Assembly: GCF_001541315.1 (NCBI RefSeq)
Contig: NZ_LMVK01000023.1
Span: 124,001-188,000 of the forward strand
Length of the DNA: 64,000 bases
Source of the DNA: Agrobacterium tumefaciens str. B6
Lineage (GTDB): Bacteria; Pseudomonadota; Alphaproteobacteria; Rhizobiales; Rhizobiaceae
Reading direction: 5' to 3'
Below the pieces are notes generated by a model. The model was given only the letters and a program-made list of their open reading frames with translations, was not told where the DNA came from and searched no databases. A program made the translations under genes and the position numbers. Shown here in pieces: positions 7,532-17,846 of the stretch (positions within the stretch are counted from its first letter, which is position 1; the number at the start of each line of letters is the position of its first letter).

Positions 7532-9127
7532 ATGGAAGCAAGGCGTTCCCGCATCATCGCGCTTGGCGTTCTTCTAGGGGTTCTCGGCGCCGTCATCCCG
7601 ATTGCGACAATGGCCTATACATCATGGGTGATTGCCGTCCGGAAGGACCAGGACACTCTGAAAGTGCTTGCGAGCCAGGCAATTCAACGGGCATCCGATA
7701 CGTTCAGGGCTGCCAAGGATGTTCTCGACACTGCCAAGGCAGCCCATCTGCCGCCGTGCTCCACCGAACATATTGAATTGATGCGCAAGCTGACGATGAA
7801 CGCACCGTCAGTGGAGGAAGTGGGATATTTCGAAAACGGCCATCTCAAATGCACATCCTGGGGTATTACCCACGGTTTTTTTCCTAAATCCCGCACCGAA
7901 TATGCGACACCCGACGGGATGGAAGTCGCCATCCGGATAGAGCCTACCGTCAGTCAGGGCACACGAATGACGGCGCTTCACTTCGGGGCGCACAATGTGC
8001 TCGTCGCTCCCTCGCGTTTTGTCGATATTCTGATCGACGACAGCATGTCCCTTGCCATCACAACCGAGCAAGGCGTTCTGATAAACCAATTGAACGCGCC
8101 TGACCCGCAGTTGGTGAAAGCATTGCTGAGCGAGCCCAAAGTGGGCATGACCGACGAGATTATCTACGCAGTCAGCCGTGGCGACGGACTGGCCGCGATC
8201 GCAATGGAACCCCGCGCAAACATTACAGCGAAGGTTCGGGGCGAGCAGATATTTTACCTGCCCGCTGGGGCAATCATCGCGGCATTCGTTGTCGGCACCG
8301 TCATCTGGTTGTCGAGGAACCGCCTGTCGCCCCTGGCTGAACTTGGTATTGCCGTTCAGAAACGCGAATTCATCGTTCATTACCAGCCGATTGTGGAGCT
8401 GAAGACCGGTATCTGCATCGGCGCGGAGGCGCTTGTTCGCTGGCGGCGACCGGATGGTCTTCTGGTGCGCCCCGATCTCTTCATTCCGCTGGCGGAAGAA
8501 AGCGGTTTGATCCTGGCGATTACCGATCAGGTTGTCGATGCCATCGTCACCGATCTGCGGAAGGTGCTTGTCGAGGACCGGACGCTGCATATCGCCGTTA
8601 ATCTCAGCGCGGCCGATGTCGCGTCCGGCCGTATCCTCACCGTCATCGCGGAAAAGCTGAAGCATACGGATATCCGGCCCGAACAAATCTGGCTGGAGGC
8701 GACGGAGCGCGGCTTCATCGATATCGAAGCCGCAAAAATTACGCTGGCCGAAGCACGGCAACGCGGCCACTCGGTGGCGATTGACGATTTTGGAACCGGT
8801 TATTCAAGCCTGCAATATCTGCAGGGCCTGCCGATGGATGCGTTGAAGATCGACAAATCCTTTGTCGACACGGTGGGCAAGGATACGGCCACCAGTTCGG
8901 TTACATCGCACATCATCGGCATGGCCAAAGCGCTCGGCCTGTTTACCGTGGCGGAAGGGATCGAGACGGAAGAACAGGCGGAATATCTCAGGGAGCAAGG
9001 CGTCGACTTCGGGCAAGGATGGCTGTTCTCCAAGGCGCTGCCCGTCAACGAATTCGTTGCATACCATCGCCTTACGAAGCAAAAATACGGGGCGTCTCGT
9101 GAAATTATTCAGGCAGCAGCTAAATAG
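7532..9127 (+). CDS. Membrane-bound c-di-GMP phosphodiesterase, CSS-motif sensor plus EAL domain
   Basis: A 531-residue protein predicted to hydrolyse cyclic di-GMP. Helix 1 (about residues 9-31) and helix 2 (about 240-262) enclose a periplasmic CSS-type sensor. Two cysteines are visible (PPCSTEHIEL and LKCTSWG; the second is C-T-S instead of the usual C-S-S). This sensor class responds to periplasmic disulfide status. The C-terminal EAL domain (about 270-515) keeps the active-site blocks: the EAL signature in AEALVRW, Asn in VNLSAAD, ATERGF, DDFGTGYSS, KIDKSFVD and AEGIETEEQ, so it should be active. It stands alone in the DNA between smoD and smoE. Lower c-di-GMP would be expected to reduce cellulose and other matrix output, but that link is inference. 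Confidence 0.9.
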   Translation: MEARRSRIIALGVLLGVLGAVIPIATMAYTSWVIAVRKDQDTLKVLASQAIQRASDTFRAAKDVLDTAKAAHLPPCSTEHIELMRKLTMNAPSVEEVGYFENGHLKCTSWGITHGFFPKSRTEYATPDGMEVAIRIEPTVSQGTRMTALHFGAHNVLVAPSRFVDILIDDSMSLAITTEQGVLINQLNAPDPQLVKALLSEPKVGMTDEIIYAVSRGDGLAAIAMEPRANITAKVRGEQIFYLPAGAIIAAFVVGTVIWLSRNRLSPLAELGIAVQKREFIVHYQPIVELKTGICIGAEALVRWRRPDGLLVRPDLFIPLAEESGLILAITDQVVDAIVTDLRKVLVEDRTLHIAVNLSAADVASGRILTVIAEKLKHTDIRPEQIWLEATERGFIDIEAAKITLAEARQRGHSVAIDDFGTGYSSLQYLQGLPMDALKIDKSFVDTVGKDTATSSVTSHIIGMAKALGLFTVAEGIETEEQAEYLREQGVDFGQGWLFSKALPVNEFVAYHRLTKQKYGASREIIQAAAK

Positions 9128-9181
9128 AATACCAAGACCCGCGAGGTGGTGCTAGCGGCCATTGATGAATATCCATTGAAC

Positions 9182-10093
9182 CTACCGTTCCTTGTCCAAC
9201 TGGGCCTTCGCACGGAACTCGCCCTCGCTGTCCTGAAGGAAAACCGGCCCGACAATTCGGACTGTCCGCTCACCGCTCTGCGGCAAAAGGGGCCCCTCGA
9301 AAGCCAGGGCCGATGACGCCACGTTTGCCGGCCGCAGAGAAGGAACAGGAATAATGGAACCAGTGAGATCGGTGGTCGAAACGGTGCGGGCGCTGAGTTC
9401 GTTCATCCGTGCGAAATAGCGCGACCAGTTGCATGAATTCCGGCCCAGATCCGTCTGATATCGAAAGGCAGCCGCAAGCTCCCTGTAGGGCGTTTTTGTC
9501 TCGACCGATAGCATCTCCGATATTTCCAGCTGCGGATTTTCGAGAACATAGACGGTCATTGCCGGATCCTCGCAAATGAAGCGGCATTGTTCGATTGCGG
9601 ATTTGGCATAGTTCGGTCCGCCAAATTGTGAGTTCGGCGCCGGGAAGTGATATCCATCGGAAGGCCGAACGCAATAATAAAGGGCGTTGCGGGCATAGAC
9701 GTCGGACCCCGAACGTCGCTCGGGATCCGACGTGCGCTGCTGCTTGGTGTTGTCGCATCCAAGCGCCTGAAAGCGTGCCTGCAACGAGGCCGACCGCTCG
9801 CTCCGACGGACGGCCGCAAGCTCACTCTCGGCATCTGCACGCTGGCGAGCTAATCCCCGACAGGGATTGAACAACCCGCCCGATGCGGCTTTCTCCGGGG
9901 TGCAGGACCGTTGTCGTTCAAGCGCCCGTATGGCGGCTATCTGCCGCTGCTTCTGCATCGTCTCCGCGTTGGAAGCGCTCGCGCTGGCCCCCATCTGGCT
10001 TCTTATCGTCGTGCAGCTTTGGGCGAGAGCCGGGGCGGAGCCTGAAATGAGGATCAGACCGCATATTGAGGGTAACATCCAGCGGAACGACAT
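9182..10093 (-). CDS. DUF2865 secreted protein
   Basis: A 303-residue exported protein of unknown function. A signal peptide (about 25 residues, ending SAPALAQS) is followed by an Ala/Arg/Gln-rich predicted coiled region (about 35-110). The DUF2865 core comes next, with the family block YCVRPSDGYHFPAPNSQFGG and clustered cysteines (EQCRFICEDPAMTVYVL). The tail after about residue 230 is low in motifs. The family is widespread in Rhizobiales and has no established role. It lies 9 bases after a small secreted-peptide gene, so the two probably form one transcript. Confidence 0.78.
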   Translation of the reverse strand: MSFRWMLPSICGLILISGSAPALAQSCTTIRSQMGASASASNAETMQKQRQIAAIRALERQRSCTPEKAASGGLFNPCRGLARQRADAESELAAVRRSERSASLQARFQALGCDNTKQQRTSDPERRSGSDVYARNALYYCVRPSDGYHFPAPNSQFGGPNYAKSAIEQCRFICEDPAMTVYVLENPQLEISEMLSVETKTPYRELAAAFRYQTDLGRNSCNWSRYFARMNELSARTVSTTDLTGSIIPVPSLRPANVASSALAFEGPLLPQSGERTVRIVGPVFLQDSEGEFRAKAQLDKER

Positions 10094-10102
10094 GAGGCAG
10101 GC

Positions 10103-10237
10103 TCACCTTCCGCCAGGATGTGGGATTGAGGCCGACGCGGGAAGACAGGGAGTGATATAGCCAGCGGCCTCTGCCCAACTTGGGAAGGACAATCCCAAAA
10201 CGAAGGCAATCGCTGCCACAATCCTGCTTTTACGCAT
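10103..10237 (-). CDS. Small secreted peptide (44 aa)
   Basis: Short gene starting MRKSRIVAAIAFVLGLSF, which reads as a complete signal peptide (cleavage likely after WAEA or EAA). The mature tail is about 20 residues with one cysteine (GYITPCLPASASIPHPGGR). The ATG has a clear purine-rich ribosome-binding site (TGAGGGGG) 6-8 bases upstream, and the stop lies 9 bases before the DUF2865 gene. No homology is recognised. Coding status rests on the signal sequence, ribosome site and operon spacing. Confidence 0.5.
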   Translation of the reverse strand: MRKSRIVAAIAFVLGLSFPSWAEAAGYITPCLPASASIPHPGGR

Positions 10238-10331
10238 TCCGCAACCCCCTCAAAATGCCCCAAATGACCTGCTATGCCCGAGCCATCAGATCGTCTCGAT
10301 CAGCCCGTTCCCACCTGTCCTGATTTACCGA

Positions 10332-13100
10332 TCACCACTTGACGCTGAGGCCGATATTGCCCTCCCAGCTGCGCGATTTTTCGCCTCCGAGATTGGTCGT
10401 GTAGTCCACCGTCGCAAACAGGCTGACAGTCTCCGTCAAGGCGGCAGTAACGCCGCCGCCAAGCTCGAACGACGTTCCGCCGAGTTCGGTAACGATCGGA
10501 TCGCCTGCAAAACGGACCGTCTGGTCGGACGAGAAACTGTGCCAGAGGTTGGCCTTGAGATAGGGCTGAATGAGACCTGCGCTCGTCTCGTATTTGCCCT
10601 GCAACCTCACGCCCAGCCGGCCGGTGACGGTGTCTTCGCTGTCGAAGGAGACCAAGGAATAACGATCGGCGGTATCGTCCAGCGAGAGGTGCTGCCAGAC
10701 AATCTGGGCCTGTGGTTCGAGGCTCCATTGCTCGTCGAGAGCAATCGGATAACCGCCTTCCAGAGAGGCGGTCACAGCGGACCCGTCGATATCGATAGAT
10801 TGGCCGGCATTTGACGAGGCGCGGCCATCAAACCAGGTTCCCATGAGGACCGCATCGACATACCAGCCCTGTGGCGCGATGTGGCTCCAGTAACCACCGA
10901 AGCTCGTGCCGCTGATTTTAACGTTGCCCACGGCAAGATCATTCCAGCCGAGTGCCTGCCCCTTCACGTCGCCGTCCATCTTCGTATACCCGACGAAGAG
11001 GCCGAACCGGTCGAAATGCCCGTCGCCGCTTTCACGGCCGAGCAGATCCTGCCCGGCCTGAAGGCCGTAGAGATTACCGTCGAAGCTCGGCGAAACCGTA
11101 CCGTCCCACTTCATGTCCGTGTTCTGGCCGAAGGTTCTGCCCCATGTATTGGGCATCCATCCGTCGTCCTGAAGTAGCACCTGCTCGCCGCGCCGCTCAT
11201 GGAAGGTGCCAAGTGTCGACAGCGCCAAATATTGAGCGAGCGGCTGCACAACCGAATAGGTCGGAACCTCGATCCGGTAGAGCGGCACGATATCGGCAAT
11301 CACCGGCGTGGCGCCCGGTGTCGGCGGCGCAGCGCCGGCGCTTGGGATCAATGCAAGCGTGGTCGGCGGTGCCGGTGGCGCAGGAGGAGGACTTGCAGCA
11401 GCTGCCGCCTGTGGCGTGGGCGGAGCTGTCGGTTGCGGATCGCCCGCATTGATCGGAGGCGTCGGGTCCGTCGGGGCCGTCGTCGGGTCCCCCACGGTAG
11501 GTATGGGCGTGGGCGGCAGTTGCGAAGCCGGAGGCGCTCCGGTGATTTCGGGCGCCTCGGCCTCCGGCGTGATATTTGGCTGAAGCGGGTCCGGCGCCCC
11601 GGCAATCGCCCCGCTCCCCGGCACGATCGTCGAGCGGAGATACCAATTGTCCTGAGTTCCCGCCGAAACACCACCTTTGAACAGGTAATATTCGTATGCG
11701 CCGGCAGCAACACGGCTGTTGAGCGCAAATGCGCCGCCCGCGGTGGTCGCGCCATTCACGGCCTCGATGACCATGATCCCGTCCGCACTAGTCGCCGCGC
11801 CGGAACCTCCCGCATTGACCACGTTCATGCCCGTGCTTCCGGATGCGGTGCCTCTGTCTATGACCAGCTTGTCGGAAGCGGAGCCGTCACTGCCAAGAAC
11901 GGTATCAAGAAAAATCTGGCCGCCGTTACCCACATAATCGCCTGAAATCGTAAACGTGTCCGACGCGCCGCCGCCACCATTGGTGAGATCGATACGACCT
12001 GAATTGACCAGATTGGCGAATGCCCCCGCCGAAAAGGCGGAAACTCTTCCATTCTGCCCGCCGCCATAGACCGTGCTGGCGGAATCGATCGTTAACGTGC
12101 CCGTCCCTGTGCCGCTGTCACCAAGCGTCAGCGTGCCATCGAAGACAAGCTCGGTATCATTGGTAAGGTTTATCGTTTCCCAACTGTCGAAGCGGGCAAC
12201 CCCTTCGGTCTTGACGTTGCTCATCGTCAGGCTGTCGGTGCCCAGACCGCCGCTTATCTGCGTGGTTGCCCCGATGTGGGCATTCGCGAGATTGGTGAGC
12301 GTGGCAGTGTCGTCATCCGCGCCAAGGTCGATCGCGCCGTAGATGATGCCGCCACCGTTCCAGTTGAACCTGTCGTTGCCGAAGCTCAGCAGCACGCTGC
12401 CGCCAACCACGCCCCCGGTAACGGTGACGCTGTCAGTTCCACCGCTGACGCTGATATTGCCGCCGATCGTTCCGCCCGAGAGAATGATCGTGTCATTGCC
12501 AAAACCGGTCACAAGATTTCGGTCGATAATGCCGCCCGACATGTCGAAGACGTTGTCGTCGAGCTTCATGTTGACACGGCCGATACGGCCACCCGTCATG
12601 GTGGCGACATCGCCATCATCAAACGCATCGATGATACGTCCGTCGGACATGAAGAAAGTGTCGAGATTGTCGCCCTGGTTGAGGGACTGGATCGTCCCGC
12701 CTGCCATCCGGAAATCGTCTACGCCGCTGCCTTGTTGCACATTGCCGGTAATGGTCCCGCCGGACATGACGAAGGCGTCGTTGCCGTCTCCCTGGACCAC
12801 GGCGCCATTTATGGTGCCGGAATAGATTTCGATCCTGTCGGCACCGGCTCCAAACGTAACGTTGCCGGCGATAGTTCCCGTGCCGGCAGTTGGAAGAAGC
12901 AACGTATTGTTGCCGCCGGTATCGGTCAGCCCACCCACCGACGTACCGCTGTCGCAGATGTAACTGTCGTCACCCGCTGTCGGAGTAAAGATGCACGCGG
13001 CATCCACAGGCTCCGAATAGAAAAAGATTGCACCGGAAACCAATGCGGTTCCAGAACAGAGAAATCGTCTTAAGCCATTCATCTGGCAACGACAATTCAT
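10332..13100 (-). CDS. Type Va autotransporter with repeat passenger
   Basis: A 922-residue autotransporter. The start chosen (MNCRCQMNGLRRF) follows a G-rich site; an in-frame ATG 84 bases upstream is less likely. Order: signal sequence (about 10-35); a right-handed beta-helix passenger with degenerate units of about 20-25 residues (SGGTITGNV, SGGIIDRNL, SGGTIGGNI, TGGVVGGSV; about 60-290); further beta-helix turns to about 500; a Pro/Ala/Thr-rich linker of about 110 residues (about 515-625); and a C-terminal translocator barrel of about 280 residues ending GNIGLSVKW with a terminal Trp. The passenger should be surface displayed. An adhesin role is plausible but not shown. It lies in the DNA that separates the two halves of the smo locus. 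Confidence 0.9.
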   Translation of the reverse strand: MNCRCQMNGLRRFLCSGTALVSGAIFFYSEPVDAACIFTPTAGDDSYICDSGTSVGGLTDTGGNNTLLLPTAGTGTIAGNVTFGAGADRIEIYSGTINGAVVQGDGNDAFVMSGGTITGNVQQGSGVDDFRMAGGTIQSLNQGDNLDTFFMSDGRIIDAFDDGDVATMTGGRIGRVNMKLDDNVFDMSGGIIDRNLVTGFGNDTIILSGGTIGGNISVSGGTDSVTVTGGVVGGSVLLSFGNDRFNWNGGGIIYGAIDLGADDDTATLTNLANAHIGATTQISGGLGTDSLTMSNVKTEGVARFDSWETINLTNDTELVFDGTLTLGDSGTGTGTLTIDSASTVYGGGQNGRVSAFSAGAFANLVNSGRIDLTNGGGGASDTFTISGDYVGNGGQIFLDTVLGSDGSASDKLVIDRGTASGSTGMNVVNAGGSGAATSADGIMVIEAVNGATTAGGAFALNSRVAAGAYEYYLFKGGVSAGTQDNWYLRSTIVPGSGAIAGAPDPLQPNITPEAEAPEITGAPPASQLPPTPIPTVGDPTTAPTDPTPPINAGDPQPTAPPTPQAAAAASPPPAPPAPPTTLALIPSAGAAPPTPGATPVIADIVPLYRIEVPTYSVVQPLAQYLALSTLGTFHERRGEQVLLQDDGWMPNTWGRTFGQNTDMKWDGTVSPSFDGNLYGLQAGQDLLGRESGDGHFDRFGLFVGYTKMDGDVKGQALGWNDLAVGNVKISGTSFGGYWSHIAPQGWYVDAVLMGTWFDGRASSNAGQSIDIDGSAVTASLEGGYPIALDEQWSLEPQAQIVWQHLSLDDTADRYSLVSFDSEDTVTGRLGVRLQGKYETSAGLIQPYLKANLWHSFSSDQTVRFAGDPIVTELGGTSFELGGGVTAALTETVSLFATVDYTTNLGGEKSRSWEGNIGLSVKW

Positions 13101-14140
13101 AGGTGCCCCCCGTCGCATCGAATGATTTCCCAACCCATTCCATTTGACGAGTGCGAGTACGCCACAGACCCAACGGCGTCGCAACCCTAAGGAGTTACCA
13201 CAAAAACTTCTACAAATCCGTGAGACGATAGGCGGCCAACTAAAACCGGGAGACCAATCCCGACGGATCGACGCACCTGCATTTCATGACGATAACTATC
13301 AGATAAGACTAAATTTTTCCTCACGAACCAGCGCTGAGACTTGCGCTATGTCAATTCGAAAAATATCCGGAAAAAGCGTGCCGCCACGCGAAACAGGACC
13401 TGGCGACCACATAGCTACTAAGTTTTTTATTTATAATATTAGGATAAACAGGAATTAAATTTATGCACGGGCCTCAAGGTCGTCACGGCATCTGTGGACA
13501 CCTCGTTGAATGCAAGAGCAATTTTCAGTCAGGTATGATCTGCGAGTAGCCGGGTGCTGACATCTGTCCGGCCTCTGATGCAACCTTCAAATGTCGAGGA
13601 CCCGTATGAGAGTTTGCTGACCATATCCAAACCACGAAAGCGTGCTTCGATGCACTTTTTGTGTTTCGGTGTGGAATATTGCCATGTCGGATATGGAAAG
13701 GGCCGCTGTTGTTTTCGAACAGGAGCGGACGCTTCCCGCGGGCGCAGACCTGCTCGTTGCCATCAACCGGGCGAGTGGAGTGCGATGTTATCGACCGGCA
13801 GTCCTTGCTGCGGCCCAGCGCGCCTTACAGCTTGCTGCCTCGCCCGGGGACCATCCTTCCGCGACGCGACAGTCGCGATGCGCGAACAGTCGCGCTTGGT
13901 GGGCGGCCACTCGCCAGATGTTCGGTCGACAGCACGCTACTACTCGAGGGGCTCGAAGCCGACATCTCCGTAATCCTCAATGCCGGTGTTTGAATGCGCA
14001 AACCTCTATGTCGCCATGACGCGAGGCTCAGGCCGCGTACTGATCTTGCGCAAATTTCGGGTGATCCACATGGATCAAAGAATTTGACGGGAGGCAAGCA
14101 AGCCACAGCCTGTCGTGCGGCTCATTTTGCAGTTATATTT
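13101..14140. other. About 1 kb without a recognised gene
   Basis: 13100-13480 is moderately AT-rich and should hold the autotransporter promoter. From about 13560 to 14020 all three forward frames are open for 110-139 codons. One reads MSDMERAAVVFEQERTLPAG and another GRPLARCSVDSTLLLEGLEA, which could be a decayed gene read across frameshifts, but I recognise no family. It marks the distal side of the DNA inserted into the smo locus. Confidence 0.4.
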
Positions 14141-14186
14141 CTTTTAATCAATGACTTAGTAGTTCTTGATTTTTGTTAGAAATAAA

Positions 14187-14203
14187 ATTGATACACTATT
14201 GAT
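14187..14203. promoter_or_regulatory. Putative SmoD operator upstream of smoE
   Basis: ATTGATACACTATTGAT: two direct ATTGAT units 11 bp apart. With flanks it is, in the opposite orientation, a 19-of-21 match to the smoC-smoD intergenic site (5873-5893). It lies 176 bp before the smoE start in a sharply AT-rich segment (14120-14215). A further inverted pair, AATCAA...TTGATT, lies at about 14145-14172 and may be an accessory site. Confidence 0.55.
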
Positions 14204-14378
14204 TTCCTTTTCATGAAAGGTAATATCACGACCTCAGGGAGACAGGCGTTTCGCCATCCCACGATATCGCCAGACAATCGGGATCGATTTTCGAAGATGC
14301 GATGCGTGGAATTTGAAGGTTGATACCGGCTATTGCGTCCATTCAAATTCTGGAGGCGCCGGTCGTGAGGAGGAAAAT

Positions 14379-15455
14379 ATGGCTTCGGTCAGCCTGCGCA
14401 AGCTGGACAAGAGTTACGGTGCGCTTCGCATCGTCAAGGGCATCGACCTTGAAATCAACGATGGCGAATTCGTCGTGTTCGTCGGCCCTTCCGGCTGCGG
14501 CAAATCCACGACGCTGCGCATGGTCGCGGGGCTGGAAAGCATTACCGACGGCGAGGTGAGGATCGGCGACCGTGTCGTCAACCGGCTCCCGCCGCGTGAG
14601 CGCGACATCGCCATGGTGTTTCAGGACTATGCGCTTTATCCGCACAAGACGGTGCGCGAAAACATGGGTTTCAGCCTGAAGGTGCGCGGTGTCAGCGCAT
14701 CGCAGGCCAATGCCAGCATTGACGAGGCGGCGAGGATGCTCGGCATCGAGCACCTTCTCGACCGGCGACCCGGCCAGCTCTCGGGCGGCCAGCGCCAGCG
14801 TGTGGCCATGGGCCGCGCCATCGTGCGCCGTCCGCAGGTCTTCCTGTTCGACGAGCCGCTTTCCAATCTGGATGCCAAGCTGCGCGGACAGGTGCGCACG
14901 GAAATCAAGCGTCTGCACCAGCAGCTCGGCACCACCATCATTTACGTCACCCACGACCAGGTGGAGGCCATGACGCTGGCGGACCGCATCGTCATCCTTC
15001 GCGGCGGCGATATCGAGCAGGTCGGCACACCTGACGAGGTCTATAACCGGCCGGAAAGCGTCTTCGTGGGAGGTTTCGTTGGCGCCCCGGCGATGAATTT
15101 CGCCCGTGCAAAGGTGAGCGGCGACCGGCTGGCATTTTCCGATGGCAATTCCCTGCCGATGGCCGCGATCCGGCCATCGCGCGAAACGGGCCTCGACGGG
15201 CGTGAAGTCATCGTCGGTATTCGCCCGGAACATTTCGGCCCCGTCGAGGGCTTCGACACGCAGCTTGCGGTCAAGGTGCAGGTTGTGGAACCGCTGGGCT
15301 CGGACACGCTCGTCCATTTCAGCCTTGGCGATGCGGCGCTGACCGCACGCATGCCGCCGCACCTTCGGCCGACGCCGAACGAGGAACTGCGGATCGGCGT
15401 CGATCCATCCAAGGTCCATCTTTTCGACGCGGCAACGGAACGCTCTATCCACTGA
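14379..15455 (+). CDS. smoE: ABC transporter ATPase of the sulfoquinovosyl glycerol importer
   Basis: A 358-residue sugar-type ATPase (MalK/UgpC family). Nucleotide-binding motifs are intact: Walker A GPSGCGKST, Q-loop MVFQDYALYPH, signature LSGGQRQRVAMGRA, Walker B VFLFDEPLSNLD and switch His in YVTHDQVEAMTLADR. The C-terminal TOBE-type regulatory region (about 240-355) includes VGIRPEHFGPVEG. The ATG at 14379 has a strong GAGGAGGAA site. It starts smoE-smoF-smoG-smoH-smoI, the import and first hydrolysis step for the plant sulfolipid fragment sulfoquinovosyl glycerol. The family is certain; substrate comes from the operon. Confidence 0.92.
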   Translation: MASVSLRKLDKSYGALRIVKGIDLEINDGEFVVFVGPSGCGKSTTLRMVAGLESITDGEVRIGDRVVNRLPPRERDIAMVFQDYALYPHKTVRENMGFSLKVRGVSASQANASIDEAARMLGIEHLLDRRPGQLSGGQRQRVAMGRAIVRRPQVFLFDEPLSNLDAKLRGQVRTEIKRLHQQLGTTIIYVTHDQVEAMTLADRIVILRGGDIEQVGTPDEVYNRPESVFVGGFVGAPAMNFARAKVSGDRLAFSDGNSLPMAAIRPSRETGLDGREVIVGIRPEHFGPVEGFDTQLAVKVQVVEPLGSDTLVHFSLGDAALTARMPPHLRPTPNEELRIGVDPSKVHLFDAATERSIH

Positions 15456-15493
15456 TCGCCCGGCGAAAAACGCTGCGGCCAAGGGTTTAATAA

Positions 15494-16756
<1,263 letters not shown>

Positions 16757-16882
16757 GCTTTGGGCCGGAAGGCGGCATGCAAACCATACCCTTTCCGGCC
16801 GTTTCGACTGACAGGAATAAAGCCGCCTGAACGGCGCGATAAACGGGCCGGATATAAACCGGTCCGATCGGGAGACGATGAC

Positions 16883-17842
16883 GTGAATCCAGTTGCGGGA
16901 GTGGCAGACGTGACAATGCCTGATAGAACCATGGTTCGGGTGGACGAGAAACCGCAGCCGCGCTGGACGCGGTGGCTCGATCTCGGCGACCGGTCGCTGG
17001 CCGTGCTTCTGCTGGCGCCGGCGGCGATCCTGCTTTCGCTTATCATCGTTTATCCGGTGGCGCGGCTCGTCTACACCTCGTTTTTCAGCCTGTCGCTGAC
17101 ATCAGGCCTGCCGGCGGAATTCATCGGCTTTGAAAACTACACGGCGATGTTTGACGATCCAATCTTCTGGGAAACGACCTGGAATACGGTTCTGATAACG
17201 CTGATCACCGTGCCTGGCGCGCTGTTCATGGGCCTAGTGCTGGCGCTGCTCGCCAACCTCCCCTTCTCCATGCAGTGGCCGATGCGCCTGTCGCTGCTCA
17301 TTCCCTGGGCGCTGCCGCTCTCTTTTGCCGGCCTCATCTTCGCATGGTTCTTCCATTACGAATATGGCGTGGTCAACGACGTTCTGAACCGGCTCGGCTT
17401 TGAAGGCATCATCTGGTTCAACTCGCCGAACTGGGCCTTTGCGGCCATCTGCCTGACGATCATCTGGAAAACTTCGTCGTTCATGGCGCTGATGATCCTC
17501 GCCGGCCTTCAGACCATTCCACGCTCGCTCTATGAAGCGGCTGATGTGGATGGCGCCGGCAAGGTCCGCCAGTTCTTCGAAATCACCCTGCCGCTTCTCA
17601 AGCCCTCGATCGTCGTCGCCCTCATCTTCCGTACGATCACAGCGCTGCAGACCTTTGATATTCCTTACATGATGACTGGCGGCGGCCCCGGCACGTCCAC
17701 CACAACGCTTGCCATGTATATCCACCAGAACACCGTTTCCTTCCTTGATCTCGGTTACGGTTCAGCGCTGGCGGTCATGATGTTTGCGCTCTCCATGTGC
17801 GTTACCGCCGTTTATCTCCGCATCATCAGGACGAAGGACTGA
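16883..17842 (+). CDS. smoG: ABC sugar permease, first membrane subunit of the SQ-glycerol importer
   Basis: About 319 residues with six predicted membrane helices and the cytoplasmic EAA loop (SLYEAADVDGAGKVRQFFEI) that contacts the ATPase; MalF/UgpA type. Two starts are possible: GTG at 16883 after GGGAGA (used here), or ATG at 16916 (MPDRTMVRVDEK). The upstream region 16757-16882 is open but unlike protein of this family. It is four bases from smoH and works with it as the transmembrane pore. Confidence 0.9.
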   Translation: MNPVAGVADVTMPDRTMVRVDEKPQPRWTRWLDLGDRSLAVLLLAPAAILLSLIIVYPVARLVYTSFFSLSLTSGLPAEFIGFENYTAMFDDPIFWETTWNTVLITLITVPGALFMGLVLALLANLPFSMQWPMRLSLLIPWALPLSFAGLIFAWFFHYEYGVVNDVLNRLGFEGIIWFNSPNWAFAAICLTIIWKTSSFMALMILAGLQTIPRSLYEAADVDGAGKVRQFFEITLPLLKPSIVVALIFRTITALQTFDIPYMMTGGGPGTSTTTLAMYIHQNTVSFLDLGYGSALAVMMFALSMCVTAVYLRIIRTKD

Positions 17843-17846
17843 TCCC

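Noticed and set aside
13554-13973. Frame ending with a sequence reminiscent of a tyrosine-recombinase C-terminus (GHSPDVRSTARYYS)
   Set aside because: No other recombinase motifs (R...H-x-x-R) around it and another frame is equally open; treated as chance.
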